64,000 bases of DNA from Adiantum capillus-veneris (Eukaryota; Streptophyta; Polypodiopsida; Polypodiales; Pteridaceae). The position numbers were made by a program, and so were the translations under genes. The notes below the pieces were generated by a model. The model worked only from the letters and a program-made list of their open reading frames with translations. It was not told the origin of the DNA and did no database searches. Where the stretch lies: assembly GCA_014529385.2 (NCBI GenBank), contig CM043946.1, positions 33,250,558-33,314,557 on the forward strand. Reading direction: 5' to 3'. The number at the start of each line of letters is the position of its first letter. The stretch's first letter is position 1. Shown in pieces: positions 53,445 to 64,000 of the stretch.

Positions 53445-55784
53445 ATGATCATGAAACTCTTTGCTTACCTTTGGTAGAGGATGTTCTCTGAGGTTGTCAC
53501 GATTTCTTTTATGGTTTACACAAACTGTGAGAAATTGGACAGCTCGTTTACCATCTTTGCTACGTATCCTAGCATATGCTGAACCATCATCCATTACCTT
53601 TGTTTCCATTCGAACTCCCACAATGTAGGGTTGTCCAAGGATGAGATGATATGAAGATGTATCCTGTACAAAGAAGTGTTGGTCAATCTTTACATCACCT
53701 ATTGTTACCTTCACACTTGGACATGCTGCATACAATTCACCGGATGAATTGTTTGCCACTTTTACCATCCAGCCATGATCTGTGTCCATCGGCCATTTGC
53801 ACTTGTTGTAGAGACTCTTTGACATTATGTTTATTTCTGAACCATGGTCAATCAAGGCAACAAATGACTCTTCAAGATCACCTACCTTGACCAAAGTTTC
53901 TGTAGTAGCCCTTGCCCAATGACTTCGTGAATAGTAACTCCTAGGAATATCTTCAACTTCTTCATCATCATTTGAGAAATGCACTTGCTTCACTCTCCCA
54001 CTAGATTGGTAGCATCCTACCATAGATCTATCATTCTCCTTATTTTGCAGTTGCATCCCTTGTGTCTTCGAGGTTTCCCCTTCAACCTGTGGACGAGAAA
54101 CTTCAGCAAGGGTTTGCCTCTTCCTCTTGATGATGCCAATGATCTCCTCATGGAATTCACGCTTTGCAATGCCAAGAACTTCTCCCAGAGTAAACTCAAT
54201 CTTGCTATTCAAGATCCTTTCCTCCAAGACTTTCTTTAAATCTGTAGTAACCTCAATATCAGATTGTAGTTTATAAGTTGGGCCTTTTGTCTTACCTTTT
54301 GTTGGCTCTTTCTTCTTTCCTGTTGTAGACTCCTCCATGAGTACTTCAAGTGGAGATGCTCCTTGTGTTGAGGGTGTTTGAGAAGGCATTGAGTCGCTTC
54401 TTCCCCCACTTCTAGAAGCTCTTTTTGATGGTCCTTCATCAGCATTCTCACGTCTGCGCTTCTCTTCTACAATTGCCTCATTTTGTTGGCATTTTGTAAT
54501 GTAGGCATGCACTGACAATGAATCCACTGGATCATTCCATCCTGTTTCTAGACGTATGCAATCACCTGCTTCATGTAGAATCTCTTTTGTAATCTTTCCC
54601 TTTTTAGCTAATTGCATGACATTTGGCCAGATTTGACCATGATGGTCACTCACCTCTTCATCACAAAAATGTTCAATTTTTACTCCATAAGTAGCTACCT
54701 CAACTGAAGAGGTGGCATGCTTAGTTGCCATATCTTCAACTAAGGTTTGCATTCCCCCCTTTCCAAAGTTAGTTCTCAAGGGTAGACCTGTCTCTCTTAA
54801 GTGGATTTTACCATCCTTAAAAAAGACAACATCTTTTGACAAAGCATCACTAAAATCATCACAATCTCTTCTTACATGGTCTGTACTATCACACCAAATA
54901 CATCTATTAACAAACCCTTCTTTGGGCTGTTGTCTTTGCCTAGGAAGTGGCCATGATGGTTGGCCTTTTTCTTCAAGCTTTGCAAGCTTCACCTTCAAGT
55001 CACGCATTCCCTTCACAAGCTCATCTAGCATGGACTCATCAAACTTAGGAGCGATAAAAGTAGGCTTTACTATTTTGTCAGAAGTTGAGGTGGAAGGACT
55101 TGTAGTGTTTACTACCATCTTGTCCCTTCTTCTTTGTCGTTTGGCAAGGAGTGAAACAGCACCTTCAACCTCATTCCAGTCGGTCTTCAGTCCTTGCTCA
55201 GCATCTTTATCTTCAAGAAGAAGCTCCAAATTTTCTTGAAACTCTTTACCTGCAGCTTGTAAGAAAAGATCTATCTTCTCTGCATCTATTGTGGCTCTTT
55301 CTGTCCTTGTGAGTTATGCATAGCGCCGCTCAAATTCCCTAAGTAGCTCTGTTATTGATAGTCCTTGTTTTGGCTTGACTACCCATTCTAAGAATGTCCT
55401 TTTGGTCACTCTCTCCGAGTCCTCCATGAAATATTCCTCCTTTAAAGCTACTTTGAGTTCTTCCCAATTTCTCCCATGCCCATCTTTAATTGCCTTAACA
55501 TGCTCCCTAATTTCTGGAGCAACAACTAGCTCAAAGCTTTGAATCATCTCACCTTCTGACACACGATGCAGCTCCATCTCCTTCACATACTCGCGTAAGT
55601 ACTTGGTTACATCTTTGCCATTGAATTGATCCATTCTGTTGACGACCGGTTGTATGGCCTTTGTTGCTGAAATCTCCCTTCTTTCAGTAGCATGTTGTTG
55701 TTACATGAACATTGCAAATGCTTGAAACATTTGCATTGTTGCTGGGTCAAAATGCATACCTTGTTGCTCAACATGATCACCCAT
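53409..55784 (-). pseudogene. Gag-protease of element K, two in-frame stops
   Basis: ATG at 55784-55782, one frame of about 790 codons to TAA at 53411-53409, broken by TAA at 55705-55703 and 55316-55314. Both are in contexts where a CAA-to-TAA change is plausible. Gag region: FNGKDVTKYLREYVKEMELH and WEELKVALKEEYFMED (capsid), a CCHC-like CIWCDSTDHVRRDC near 54890, a long charged linker, then an aspartic protease with FVALIDHGSEINIMSKSLY (D-H-G instead of D-S/T-G) and YHLILGQPYIVGV. Apart from the two stops the frame is intact. Confidence 0.85.
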
Positions 55785-55813
55785 GGTTACCCACAAACTC
55801 TCACCCTAGCAGA

Positions 55814-55831
55814 TTCACGTCGGGTTCACCA
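55814..55831 (-). other. Candidate primer-binding site of element K
   Basis: Minus strand TGGTGAACCCGACGTGAA, six bases after the 5' LTR. It begins TGG as expected for a tRNA 3' CCA complement but is not initiator-Met; the tRNA is unassigned. Confidence 0.65.
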
Positions 55832-56038
55832 AAAATATGTCGAGAAATTTGCGGTCTTGCCAGAAAAGCACCGGGCTTATGGCTGTGAGAGTTTGTGAGA
55901 GAACTCAACAAAAACTATATGAAGGAGTTAAACCATAGATGCCATGAAGAATAGGGTTTGGAAAGAAGTGCAATCAAAGAAGACACACTCTTTCTCTCTT
56001 GCACTCACACACACAAAGAAAGAACACAAAAGAGAGTG

Positions 56039-56251
56039 TCAAAACAACACAAAGATGAAAACATCAAGGCTATGGTCATATCGTATCATGGGTAGTATGA
56101 AAGGGTTAATACATGAGTTAATGGCATTCAATCTTGGTTGACCAAATAGGCTACGAATTGTTCTTTGGAATTGTAGTTTTGTGCTTACCATAGTATATAT
56201 ATTTTGTCTAGTGATTGGGATTAATTGTGTGTACAAATCCTCTTGGTTCAT
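56039..56251 (-). CDS. Small ORF C (70 aa) in K 5' LTR leader
   Basis: Same product as 48226-48014, intact. Overlaps ORF B by ATGA. It ends about 250 bases before the gag ATG. Confidence 0.5.
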   Translation of the reverse strand: MNQEDLYTQLIPITRQNIYTMVSTKLQFQRTIRSLFGQPRLNAINSCINPFILPMIRYDHSLDVFIFVLF

Positions 56252-56466
56252 AGAAAGATAACTACGCTTACATCAAAAGAAAAATTATAGTCTATGAGAG
56301 GTAGTATGATGGGATCCGGTGATAGAAGTATTTCATTGAGCCTTTCAAGGCCGAAGAGAAACACTATACGTTGTTGAAAGTGTATTTTACGGCTAATCCA
56401 TACGTTAATTCTAATAGATCGTACAGAGTGAAAGCGATAGAAATGATCATCATGTGGGTTATTCAT
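56248..56466 (-). CDS. Small ORF B (72 aa) in K 5' LTR leader
   Basis: Same as 48441-48223 except for two replacements (Leu to Arg, Asp to Gly); the open frame is kept. About 560 bases downstream of the TATA box. Confidence 0.5.
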   Translation of the reverse strand: MNNPHDDHFYRFHSVRSIRINVWISRKIHFQQRIVFLFGLERLNEILLSPDPIILPLIDYNFSFDVSVVIFL

Positions 56467-57848
56467 CTAGGATAGTATGTGAGAAATGTAGATATGAGAG
56501 AAGTGAAGAGATGAAAAGTTTCCCTCCCAAGCCCTATTCTTGCCCGTAGGCAATAAGGATACTGCGGGGAGAGATGTACCTGTAGCAAGGAGAACCTAAA
56601 ATTTGTAGAGAGGATGAATTACTAAGAGTAAGAGAGATAGGTTTGGGTAAGGAGATGAGATTAGATACATATATATATATTTTGGATTAGAAATGAAAAT
56701 GAAAACACCAAGAAATCAAGAAAACATCAATGTAGAACACATCTTACTTGACAAACCCTTAGGCACCATTATTGATGGAGAGAGAAGAAGAGTGGATAAT
56801 TCCACTTTGATTGATACATCAAGTGCAAGACCTTCTTTGATTAGAGTTGATCTTCCAAGGTTAGCTTGTTGCAAGAATGGCTAGTCTTCTTCTAGGAGAA
56901 AGTGTAGGCTTAGGCTTATGTTAATGGCTAAGTACAATTAGGCATTACTACTCACTCTCTCAAGAATTCCTCTCATCAATGGCTTGAATGCTTGAGTTCC
57001 TTTTCAAGGAAGAAGAGGTCCCCTTTTATAGGTGAAGGGAACCCCCAAGGGTTTACACAGAGGAGCCAGTGTGAACAGGAATTGGAAAAGTTGGAAATGA
57101 GATGTCCCTACATGATGTGGGCAGACTGGGGTCCAGTATTTTGGTCATATCTCCTCAATCGTGGCTCCAAATAAAAAAGTAAAAATATGGGCAGAACTTC
57201 AGCTCATTAGCGACGATTTTCATTTTAAAATCATTTTCCAATTCGGATTGGAACCTTGTGTAAAAAATTCATCAAAATAGGGTCCATTTCTGGCAGCAAA
57301 ATTCTTCCTGTGGTCCCCTTAGCTTAGACTTTCATTTGATTCCAAAGGACACCTCATGCCATATGAAAGCATGACATTGCTCTTTGACAAAGTTTTGTAA
57401 TCATGCTTGCAATAATGCATTAAAATAAGTGTATCTTTGAAATCATGCCACCTAGTGTCCCACTAGGATTTGATTCCCTCCTAGTAGCTATTTAAAAAGA
57501 AATACAAGAAAAATATAAAAAATACATAGAATATATATATATTGGAGTTTACCCTAGATATAGGATCTAACTAGGGTGTGAGATGATAATGAGATAGTAG
57601 AAATAAAGAATCAATGCTTTTTGCCCCAAGTTAAAGAGGTGGAGCTATTGATGCTTTTCCCATAGTATTTTCTGATGGTAAAGTAAGAATAGGTTACCCT
57701 TGAGAAAAATAATAGGATGAGATAGAAGGCTTATTATTATACTTAAATATGCATATGTACATTATAGGAAAGATAATTATGTATCTAAAAAATTACAAGA
57801 TAGATCTTGTAGCATGCGTTCCCACTATGTACGTGTCACAACACGACA

Positions 57849-58288
57849 GCGCTACACCGAGGCATCAATAAAGCTTGCAAATCACCAACATTTCATCCAC
57901 GATGCATCTCCGTAGTAAACATCTGTAGGGTAATCTATTTTTTTCGTTTTCAAGCCAAAATCTTGTAAAAAAACATTTGTATATTGACAGCTCTCTCTAG
58001 GTGATGGTCACAAAGGCCCACCTATGAGATATTATTTTAAAGTTCTCCTAAAAAAAAGCAGGGGTCAACCATCTGGGACCCGGCTCCTTGCTTTGTCTCT
58101 CCTGATTAGGGCCTAAGCCTAATTATATTATCCTAAACTAAGCAAGCCTGCACCTATAAATGAGCATTGAGAGGTCACTATCGGGGGGTTAGCACTTGAG
58201 AAGGAAGCTATGCACACACACTAAGGGTTGCGACGCAGAGGAGTGGGATTTCCACACATGTGAATGTTTCCTAGAGAACACACTATAG

Positions 58289-58380
<92 letters not shown>

Positions 58381-58481
58381 CGATCTCCACCTCGCCAAAA
58401 TGAAGGTTTTTGTAAATACCACCTTGCATCAAATTTTTCCTCACATCCCAAGGGGTTTTCATCATCTACGTCTATGTCTCC

Positions 58482-58524
<43 letters not shown>

Positions 58525-58620
58525 CAGTGTGCTGTGATTAGTGTTATTTGTACCACTGATGTCCGTGTCCTAGCCGCTCAAAGCTAGGTGGTGCCCCCTG
58601 TTCACTTCTCATGACGAGTT
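57849..58620. other. Right flank of element K with (CT)n runs, no gene seen
   Basis: (CT)n at 58290-58376 and 58482-58521. Charged or Ser/Leu frames here are microsatellite artefacts. Confidence 0.6.
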
Positions 58621-58793
58621 CGGCGTGCACGGTCCTGGTGTAGAGGCTATTGGGGTCCGTCTTGCGCTTGCGCTTGTCATTTTGATGCCCCCACTGAGGA
58701 GGGCTTCTCAGAACCCTTCAGTTTACAATGCTGAAAACAATGCATGTCGTCGACCATGGACGAGTGACTGCTGGAATTCTCCAATTGGAGAAT

Positions 58794-59725
58794 GGAGGAA
58801 GAAGAAATTGAAGAAGCACTAACAGCCTTCATCGAAGTGCTGCTGCCGGAATACACCAATGTCATCAACATCCAGGAAGTAAGTTCTCCATCTCCAGCTC
58901 TCATTCTAAGCATAAATCAAGAGCCATCAAAGGGAGGGCAATAGGCTGCTCTCATTTCCATCACCCACTGCACTCCATCATTGAGTGCCATCAACGGAGG
59001 TAAAAGAGAAGCAGAAATCCTCTACATCGACGTCCACCGCAAAGAAATAATCCATATTAAGGGAGGAAAGAGGTTAGTGAAGTCTCTCTTCCCCAAGGAG
59101 TCTGAAAATAAAAGTGTAGCCTCTGCTTCTAAGTCGCCCAAAGGGGCTGCTCGTGCCAAAGGAATAGGAGGCTAGGCCAATCCTAAATCATATGACCCTC
59201 AAGGAAGGAGAAACACCTAGCCATGTGAGTGCTTCGAGTTCGGAAAGCAGAATTGTACCTAGACTGCCAAAAAGAATGTCATTCGAAGCAAAGCGGCGGA
59301 AGATCACCTATCGATTTGCGGCGCACATGTGAGTGCTGCCAGTTCACTTTAACAACCCCGAAGCAGAGGTGGTAAGGAGGTTTCCATGCCCTAGAGAGGA
59401 GTGGTTTGGCTACTATACTCTCTATTTTGGAGGGCGGGTAGAGGGCCTTTCTCCTCTCCCCATACAACTCATCCTGAAGAAACTGTCTACCATGGGTGAA
59501 ACCTAGTGGATCAGAGATGAGCTACAATTAATTGGTGTGGAATTCATGCAACGAGCTGATTATGATAACTACTCGCAATTGCTGCTAGCAAAAAGTCTAG
59601 GGGTGATCAAACACGTCGTCATCACTCCATATGTGTTGAGCAATGAAGGGAAGGTGGAGCCTATGAAGGGCGAGGACCTCCTGTGGATGTGCCGACTTGT
59701 CAACCCCGTCATGGTAAGGGTATAA
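58794..59725 (+). pseudogene. Decayed coding region upstream of gag J
   Basis: Plus-strand pieces in shifting frames: an ATG at 58794 opens EEEEIEEALTAFIEVLLPEY, followed by GTAAGT (58879); then AEILYIDVHRKEIIHIKGGK (58981-59172), FPCPREEWFGYYTLYFGG (59370-59440) and LGVIKHVVITPYVLSNEGK (59590-59690). Composition is protein-like, but no family is recognised. It may be the 5' coding part of element J or an unrelated gene remnant. Confidence 0.35.
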
Positions 59726-59750
59726 GTGAGTACTATACACTCTGTGCATC

Positions 59751-59963
59751 ATGGATAACAGACCAACCGCTTTTCCGTTTAGATTTTTGCAACATATGCA
59801 CGTAAATATATATGTAGATAGGAAGATCTTCTATTACCAGAAGATTGTGTATCTGTTTGGTGCTGCGGTGCTAGGAGAGATCCTTAGCTCCCCAAACCCC
59901 ATTATCCTCCTTGTGTTGGATTACCACCACTCCTTCAATGTTTCCATTTTTATCCTGTTTTAA
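59751..59963 (+). CDS. Small ORF A (70 aa) upstream of gag J
   Basis: ATG at 59751, TAA at 59961. The product has VNIYVDRKIFYYQKIVYLF, LGEILSSPNPIILLVLDY and SFNVSIFILF. Strong similarity to ORFs B and C of element K, with start and stop at equivalent places and mostly synonymous differences at shared residues. It lies 118 bases before the gag ATG of J on the same strand. Function unknown. Confidence 0.5.
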   Translation: MDNRPTAFPFRFLQHMHVNIYVDRKIFYYQKIVYLFGAAVLGEILSSPNPIILLVLDYHHSFNVSIFILF

Positions 59964-60011
59964 TCTATCCACCCAGCCTTGTAAGAAAGCTGCTATAAGC
60001 TGCTAAGTCAT

Positions 60012-60058
60012 TTGTATTTAAGAAAAAGAAAAAAGAAAAAAGAAAAAAGAAAAAAAAG
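60012..60058. repeat. A-rich (AAAAAG)n repeat
   Basis: Purine-only run of AAAAAG-type words just before gag J. Confidence 0.9.
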
Positions 60059-60081
60059 GAGTTTAAAAATCTTGTTTTGCA

Positions 60082-61560
60082 ATGGCAAATGTTTCTTTCC
60101 TAATCTTCACGGGTAAGGTGGAGAAAGATGCTTCAAATTTCCTAGATAATCTTGAAATAGCATGTGTCGTCTCTGGAAGGGATGACGATGCTTCACGTCT
60201 GCATCTTTTTCCATTGTTAATGAAAGTGGAAGCAAGTTCATGGTACAACGCCTTGGTGCTAGCCACCAAGGACAGGTGGGACCTGCTAAGAGCAACATTT
60301 CTAAGGCACTTTGGAGAAGGCACCACATCGGAGAAATTGTGGCAATTGTTGATGGAGTTGAAGCAAGGAAGTATGGCTAAATACGTAGCATACGAATCAA
60401 AGTTCGTGGATCTATGGGGATGATGGGTTGCATCGCTGAGGGAGGGCGAAGGGGCACCCAATTTCCTAAAGAAAGACCGATTTGTGGCTTGTTTATGGCC
60501 AATTCTTAAAGAGAAGGTGAAGGGAAGATTTCCTGCTACATATGAGGTAGCAATTGAAGTAGCCTGCCTTAAAGATAATAAGCGGTGTCTACAAGCCAGG
60601 ACTACCAAGGAAGAGGAATTGGGAAGGGCTCGACCACACCTACAACAGTCGTCCAAAGGAATCAGCCACAGGAACCGGCTGAAGATCAATAAGAATTTCT
60701 CAACCAAATCATCAACTAGTTAGAGAATCTTTCAGTACATCGGGTGTAGCAAGTGCATTTGCCAGAAATCTAGAGCAAGGAAGAGGGCAACGAAGATAGA
60801 ATCAAGACTACCATTGTTACAATTGTGGAGAGGATGGCCATGGCATGTACTATTGTCCTCATCCAAGAAGGTAGAACTTCAATAGAGGAGTAAGGCAGAA
60901 TCAGATCTCTCCACCAAGCGCGAGACCACCACCACTTAGGCAACCAAAGCCGATTCCACCGGTCTAATTCCTTCGACCACCCGTACAACCATCACCACCA
61001 CCGCAACCTCTCATTCCACCGCTACCTCCACCACCTGCTGGAAACCAAGCAGTAAGTGTCATCAGTCTTGAAGCTAAGGGAAAAGCGAAGGTAGAAGAGC
61101 GTGTGAAAGAGAAGGACAAAGGAAAAGGAAAAGTAGAAGAAGTAGATGCCATGGGAGTGAAGCGTGCTAGGCACGAAGAGGCCTCTCAAAGGGAGGAAAA
61201 GATGAAAGGAAAAGGAGAGTCTAGCAAGCATGCATCTAAGCCTCGACGAAAGATTGACGTTGTGCATTTTCTGCTGGGTGAGTATGATAAACCATATGAC
61301 CTAGTTCAAGATGTTTTGATGCAGGGTCTGAAAATAACCTGGCCCCAATTGCTCCATCTTGCACCAAGGATGAGGAGACAATGGACAAAGATGGTAAGTA
61401 CTAGAAAGTCAAGACCAAGGATAGCTGGGGCTATCTCTGGGAGGAATCTAGACGACATCCTACCTATCATGGATGCCCACATCAAGGGGTAGCATATCTC
61501 AAACATCTACATAGATGGTGGCGCACAAATATGCATCATAAGTGAGAAAAATGATGCACC
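60082..61560 (+). pseudogene. Ty3/gypsy gag-protease of element J, broken
   Basis: ATG at 60082. Gag capsid: FTGKVEKDASNFLDNLEIAC, LHLFPLLMKVEASSWYNAL, WDLLRATFLRHFGEGTTSEK, to a TGA at 60421; the frame resumes with FVACLWPILKEKVKGRFPAT. The CCHC knuckle CYNCGEDGHGMYYC is near 60820, then a Pro-rich linker (60920-61045), a Lys/Glu-rich stretch and, after a TAG at 61490, an aspartic protease start YIDGGAQICIISEK (D-G-G). RT and integrase are absent: the sequence turns into element I leader DNA after about 61600. Plus strand, opposite to element I. Confidence 0.8.
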
Positions 61561-61599
61561 ATCTATGCTTAGAGGTAAGTAGGCCGGCACCTACTTTGA

Positions 61600-63270
61600 G
61601 AACACTTGCATGATCGCAAATACATCAATAAAATTAAGCTTGCAAAACCTTGACTTGTTACCTTTTATGGTGCACTCAACCCTCCAATCGGTAGCAACTA
61701 GTACTGTAGACTTTGATTTCCACAACCTGTACAAAAATCACTTGGGTGGCTATAACTTTATAGTCGTTCGATTAGTCAAAAATTTGCTCGAATCAAAATT
61801 TTATCGCACTTTTGATACAAAATATTATTTTGCTTGTAATATGCACAAATCAACTTTAAATTGACTTTTGAAAACACCACTATGCTCTCAGGGACTAGTG
61901 CTAACTTTGGTACCAATCTAAGCTTACTTTGTGATAGAGGGTCATGGATTGTGATCCATGTACCTAAGTGTGAGAATCTACTAAAATTTGGCACAAAGGT
62001 CTCCCATAGTTCTTGATCCTTGTTATGTGGTTTTAATCCCTTTTGATAATCTAGAAGTCATTTTCTATATCTGTTTGATGGTTTTTTAAGGTTTTTGGTA
62101 CCAATGCTTTTGGATAGGCTGTTTGTGTTGGTGTTTGCTGTTACAAGGCTGTATGGTCTCTGTCCAAAAATTTAGCAGGGAGACATGGATTGCGATTCAT
62201 GTTTTATCATATCTGAACTCCAAAATTGGCTTGGTGATCACGTGCAGTCTAAGGAGTATACCCCACCACTTATGTTTTGGATTTGGAAAATTTTTGTTTA
62301 TCAAAGGCCAATTTTTGTGACTGTCTTATAGTTTTTGACTTGCACTTGATATTCTGGAGATTGACTCAGCTTTTTGTGGTTTTTTGCTATGGTCCCATTT
62401 GCAAAAATTACCCCAAATACTATCAACTACTCATTGCTTCAATCTCAGCTTCAGATGGCTTAGGGGGTCATGGATCGCGATCCATGTTCCATCACATTTG
62501 AACATGAAATTTGGTCAGCTAAATGCTTGTACCCTGTAGAGGTTAGATTTCACTTATTTTTAAATTTGGATTCCAAAAAGTCAAAAAGCCTAAATTTTAT
62601 TTATTTACAAGGTTTTTGTGCTTTTTGCCCAATTTCTTGATTTGGATGATCTTTTTATGTGTCACTTTTACACCAAAAGGGTGTATCTAGTGGCTTGGGA
62701 CCTCACAGGACCCTTTGGTATTAGTTTGTACCCAAATTTTCTCAGGGGGCCATGGATTGCAATCCATGTTCCTGCACCTTTTGGCTTGAAACTTTCTACA
62801 TAGCTCTCCATTGCTTGTCTTTACTCCCTTTTTGCACTTATTTTTGGGTTTGTATCGGCCTTTGAGCTCTGACCATTAAATTCTCAAATTTTAGAGTTTA
62901 AGGTCTTGCTACCAAAATATGGGTTTGATAGTTTTTTCCCTAATCCTTTTTGATCAATTTGATGGTTGTAAATGTTATCTACCCTACTCCTAAGTACTGA
63001 AATAAATCCTATGACTAAAAACCAACAAATAGTACAAAACTGGAAGAAAAATGGAATATGGAACAATAATTTTAAAAGCATAAAAATTATGCAGAATGAA
63101 ATGCTCTCACACCTCACTCACAACTCCCTCTCAAGAATAGGCCTAGCAAGTCCCCAACTTCTATCTCTACCAAGCACTAAACCCCGTGTCTAGCTATTTG
63201 ACTGTCAAAGTGTAAATGGAATGGTAATCAAAATTAAAGATCTCTAAGTAAAAAAACTACAACTAGGATC
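61600..63270 (-). other. Leader of element I with palindromic repeats, no gene
   Basis: AT-rich, no long ORF. Four degenerate units of about 240-285 bp, each with an 18-bp CATGGATYGYRATCCATG core (61943, 62184, 62469, 62751). Confidence 0.6.
61943..62768. repeat. Four spaced copies of an 18-bp palindrome
   Basis: CATGGATTGTGATCCATG (61943), CATGGATTGCGATTCATG (62184), CATGGATCGCGATCCATG (62469, perfect), CATGGATTGCAATCCATG (62751, perfect). Confidence 0.85.
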
Positions 63271-63293
63271 GCTATCCTTGGCAACAACACCAA
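63271..63293 (-). other. Candidate primer-binding site of element I
   Basis: Minus strand TTGGTGTTGTTGCCAAGGAT resembles the Asp-tRNA-type site TGGCGCCGTTGCCGGGGA used by Athila/Tat gypsy elements, with several transitions. Directly next to the LTR end CACTAACA. Confidence 0.6.
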
Positions 63294-64000
63294 TGTTAGT
63301 GGGTCACCGCGATGAACATTTATAGCATAGCTATCTGGCATTAACATAATGGAAATACTTAGGGAAGTGACTCAGATGGGACAAAGAGACTCTTTAGGGT
63401 GTCAACCTCAAGAAGTGAACTTACAGAATGACATCATCTAATACACTAGTAAACCTATCACTCCCAAACTTGGAAAACTAATTGCCTATGTCCTATGTCA
63501 TCGCACTAGGTCGTCACACCATTTTGACACTCAAACAAAGTCCAAATGCTACGAAACTTAAGGAGGAGGTCTAAGACACCTAAGGCACGATCCTACCAAG
63601 TTTGATTGCATTCCAATTAGGTATCAAAATCACAATCCATCATGATCAAGGTCTTGAAGACTACAAAAAAAAACATACCAAAAAGGTCGCCCTATGGCCT
63701 CTCCTATGTTTGAAACGTCAAAAAACAACCATTAATGCACTCAATACAGCCAATTTAACTCGCTAACACATTATTGCAAACCACTACAAAATTGACATTG
63801 ATTACACGAAAATGAAAGAGTAGTTAGTAGACAAGGAACACGTTGCAAGTTTTGAAATCAAAATATGATTACTAGAGCTCAATATATGATGATTACAAAG
63901 CACGTGAGAGTAGCCATTCTTAGTCGTACACTCAAACTCAAACCTTCAATAATGAAAATAGCACCTTTTCCCACTTATAAGATGAGCTTTATACCTAGGG
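63294..64000 (-). repeat. 5' LTR of element I (runs past window end)
   Basis: Starts TGTTAGTGGGTCACCGCG and is collinear with both parts of the 3' LTR (40761-40945, 42239-42760). The other end is outside the window. Confidence 0.75.

Larger units (their letters stand above)
47813..57848 (-). mobile_element. Element K: near-intact Ty3/gypsy retrotransposon without chromodomain
   Basis: Two LTRs of exactly 2011 bp (47813-49823 and 55838-57848) with only about 25-30 base differences by eye, terminal TGTCG...CGACA, and GCGC on both flanks (4-bp TSD). Inside, on the minus strand, are a primer site, gag-protease with two stops, and an uninterrupted pol. It is the youngest large insertion in the window. 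Confidence 0.95.
55838..57848 (-). repeat. 5' LTR of element K
   Basis: 2011 bp, nearly identical to the 3' LTR. TATAAAA at 57030-57024 on the sense strand. A transcript starting there would run through ORFs B and C before gag. Confidence 0.95.

Noticed and set aside
61943-62768. CRISPR-like array
   Set aside because: Repeats are palindromic, only four, irregularly spaced at over 240 bp, and the DNA is eukaryotic.

Overview
This window is nuclear DNA of a land plant, almost entirely built from LTR retrotransposons nested inside one another. Plant evidence: primer-binding sites for initiator-Met tRNA, chromodomain-bearing Ty3/gypsy integrases, copia elements of plant type, and one recognisable host exon coding for the N-terminus of a plant Qc-SNARE of the SYP51/52 type. 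The repeat load, a possible very long intron and odd gypsy lineages suggest a large non-angiosperm genome such as a fern or lycophyte. That is an inference, not something the sequence proves. Letters A to L below are local labels for repeat families.

1-7.9 kb: the 3' end of gypsy element C (chromodomain, polypurine tract, 1.34-kb LTR) abuts a chain of three minus-strand A elements that share LTRs (LTR fragment 1930-1979, LTRs 3291-3853 and 4757-5426). They carry gag, protease and chromodomain fragments and a 54-bp tandem array. 7.9-29.3 kb: a nested stack that can be unpicked from target-site duplications (TSDs). Gypsy pol of element E (minus) was split by element D (7946-27640, TSD CATGC). 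D contains an A-type LTR, a solo LTR G, element A(+) (12584-25785, TSD CAAGA), and an A-type LTR that still carries its primer-binding site (TSD GGCAC). A(+) contains the nearly complete chromovirus B (13711-23234, TSD ACTAC) and a solo LTR B (TSD TCCTA). B contains a solo LTR C in its 3' LTR.

29.3-33 kb: host-like DNA with SNARE exon 1 (29688-29908, minus) ending at a GTAAGT donor, a possible SINE, and a PIF1-helicase/endonuclease remnant of Helentron type. 33-36.6 kb: a copia element (H1) with an internal deletion and very long G and C runs. 36.7-39.7 kb: a decayed multi-exon gene (L) with coiled coil and RING-H2-like finger; its large intron is filled with AAGCACTT/AAGTGCTT words. 40.8-64 kb: a very large minus-strand element I (3' LTR from 40761, 5' LTR from 63294 past the window end), invaded by truncated copia H2, by the near-intact gypsy element K (47813-57848, two 2011-bp LTRs) and by a plus-strand gag-protease fragment J.

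The most notable signals are in K and J. K has a textbook -1 frameshift cassette between gag-protease and pol (heptamer, 6-nt spacer, 9-bp stem). A family of about 70-codon ORFs lies upstream of gag in both K (two, overlapping by ATGA, inside the LTR leader) and J (one). They differ mainly at synonymous positions, so they look like real, conserved small proteins.
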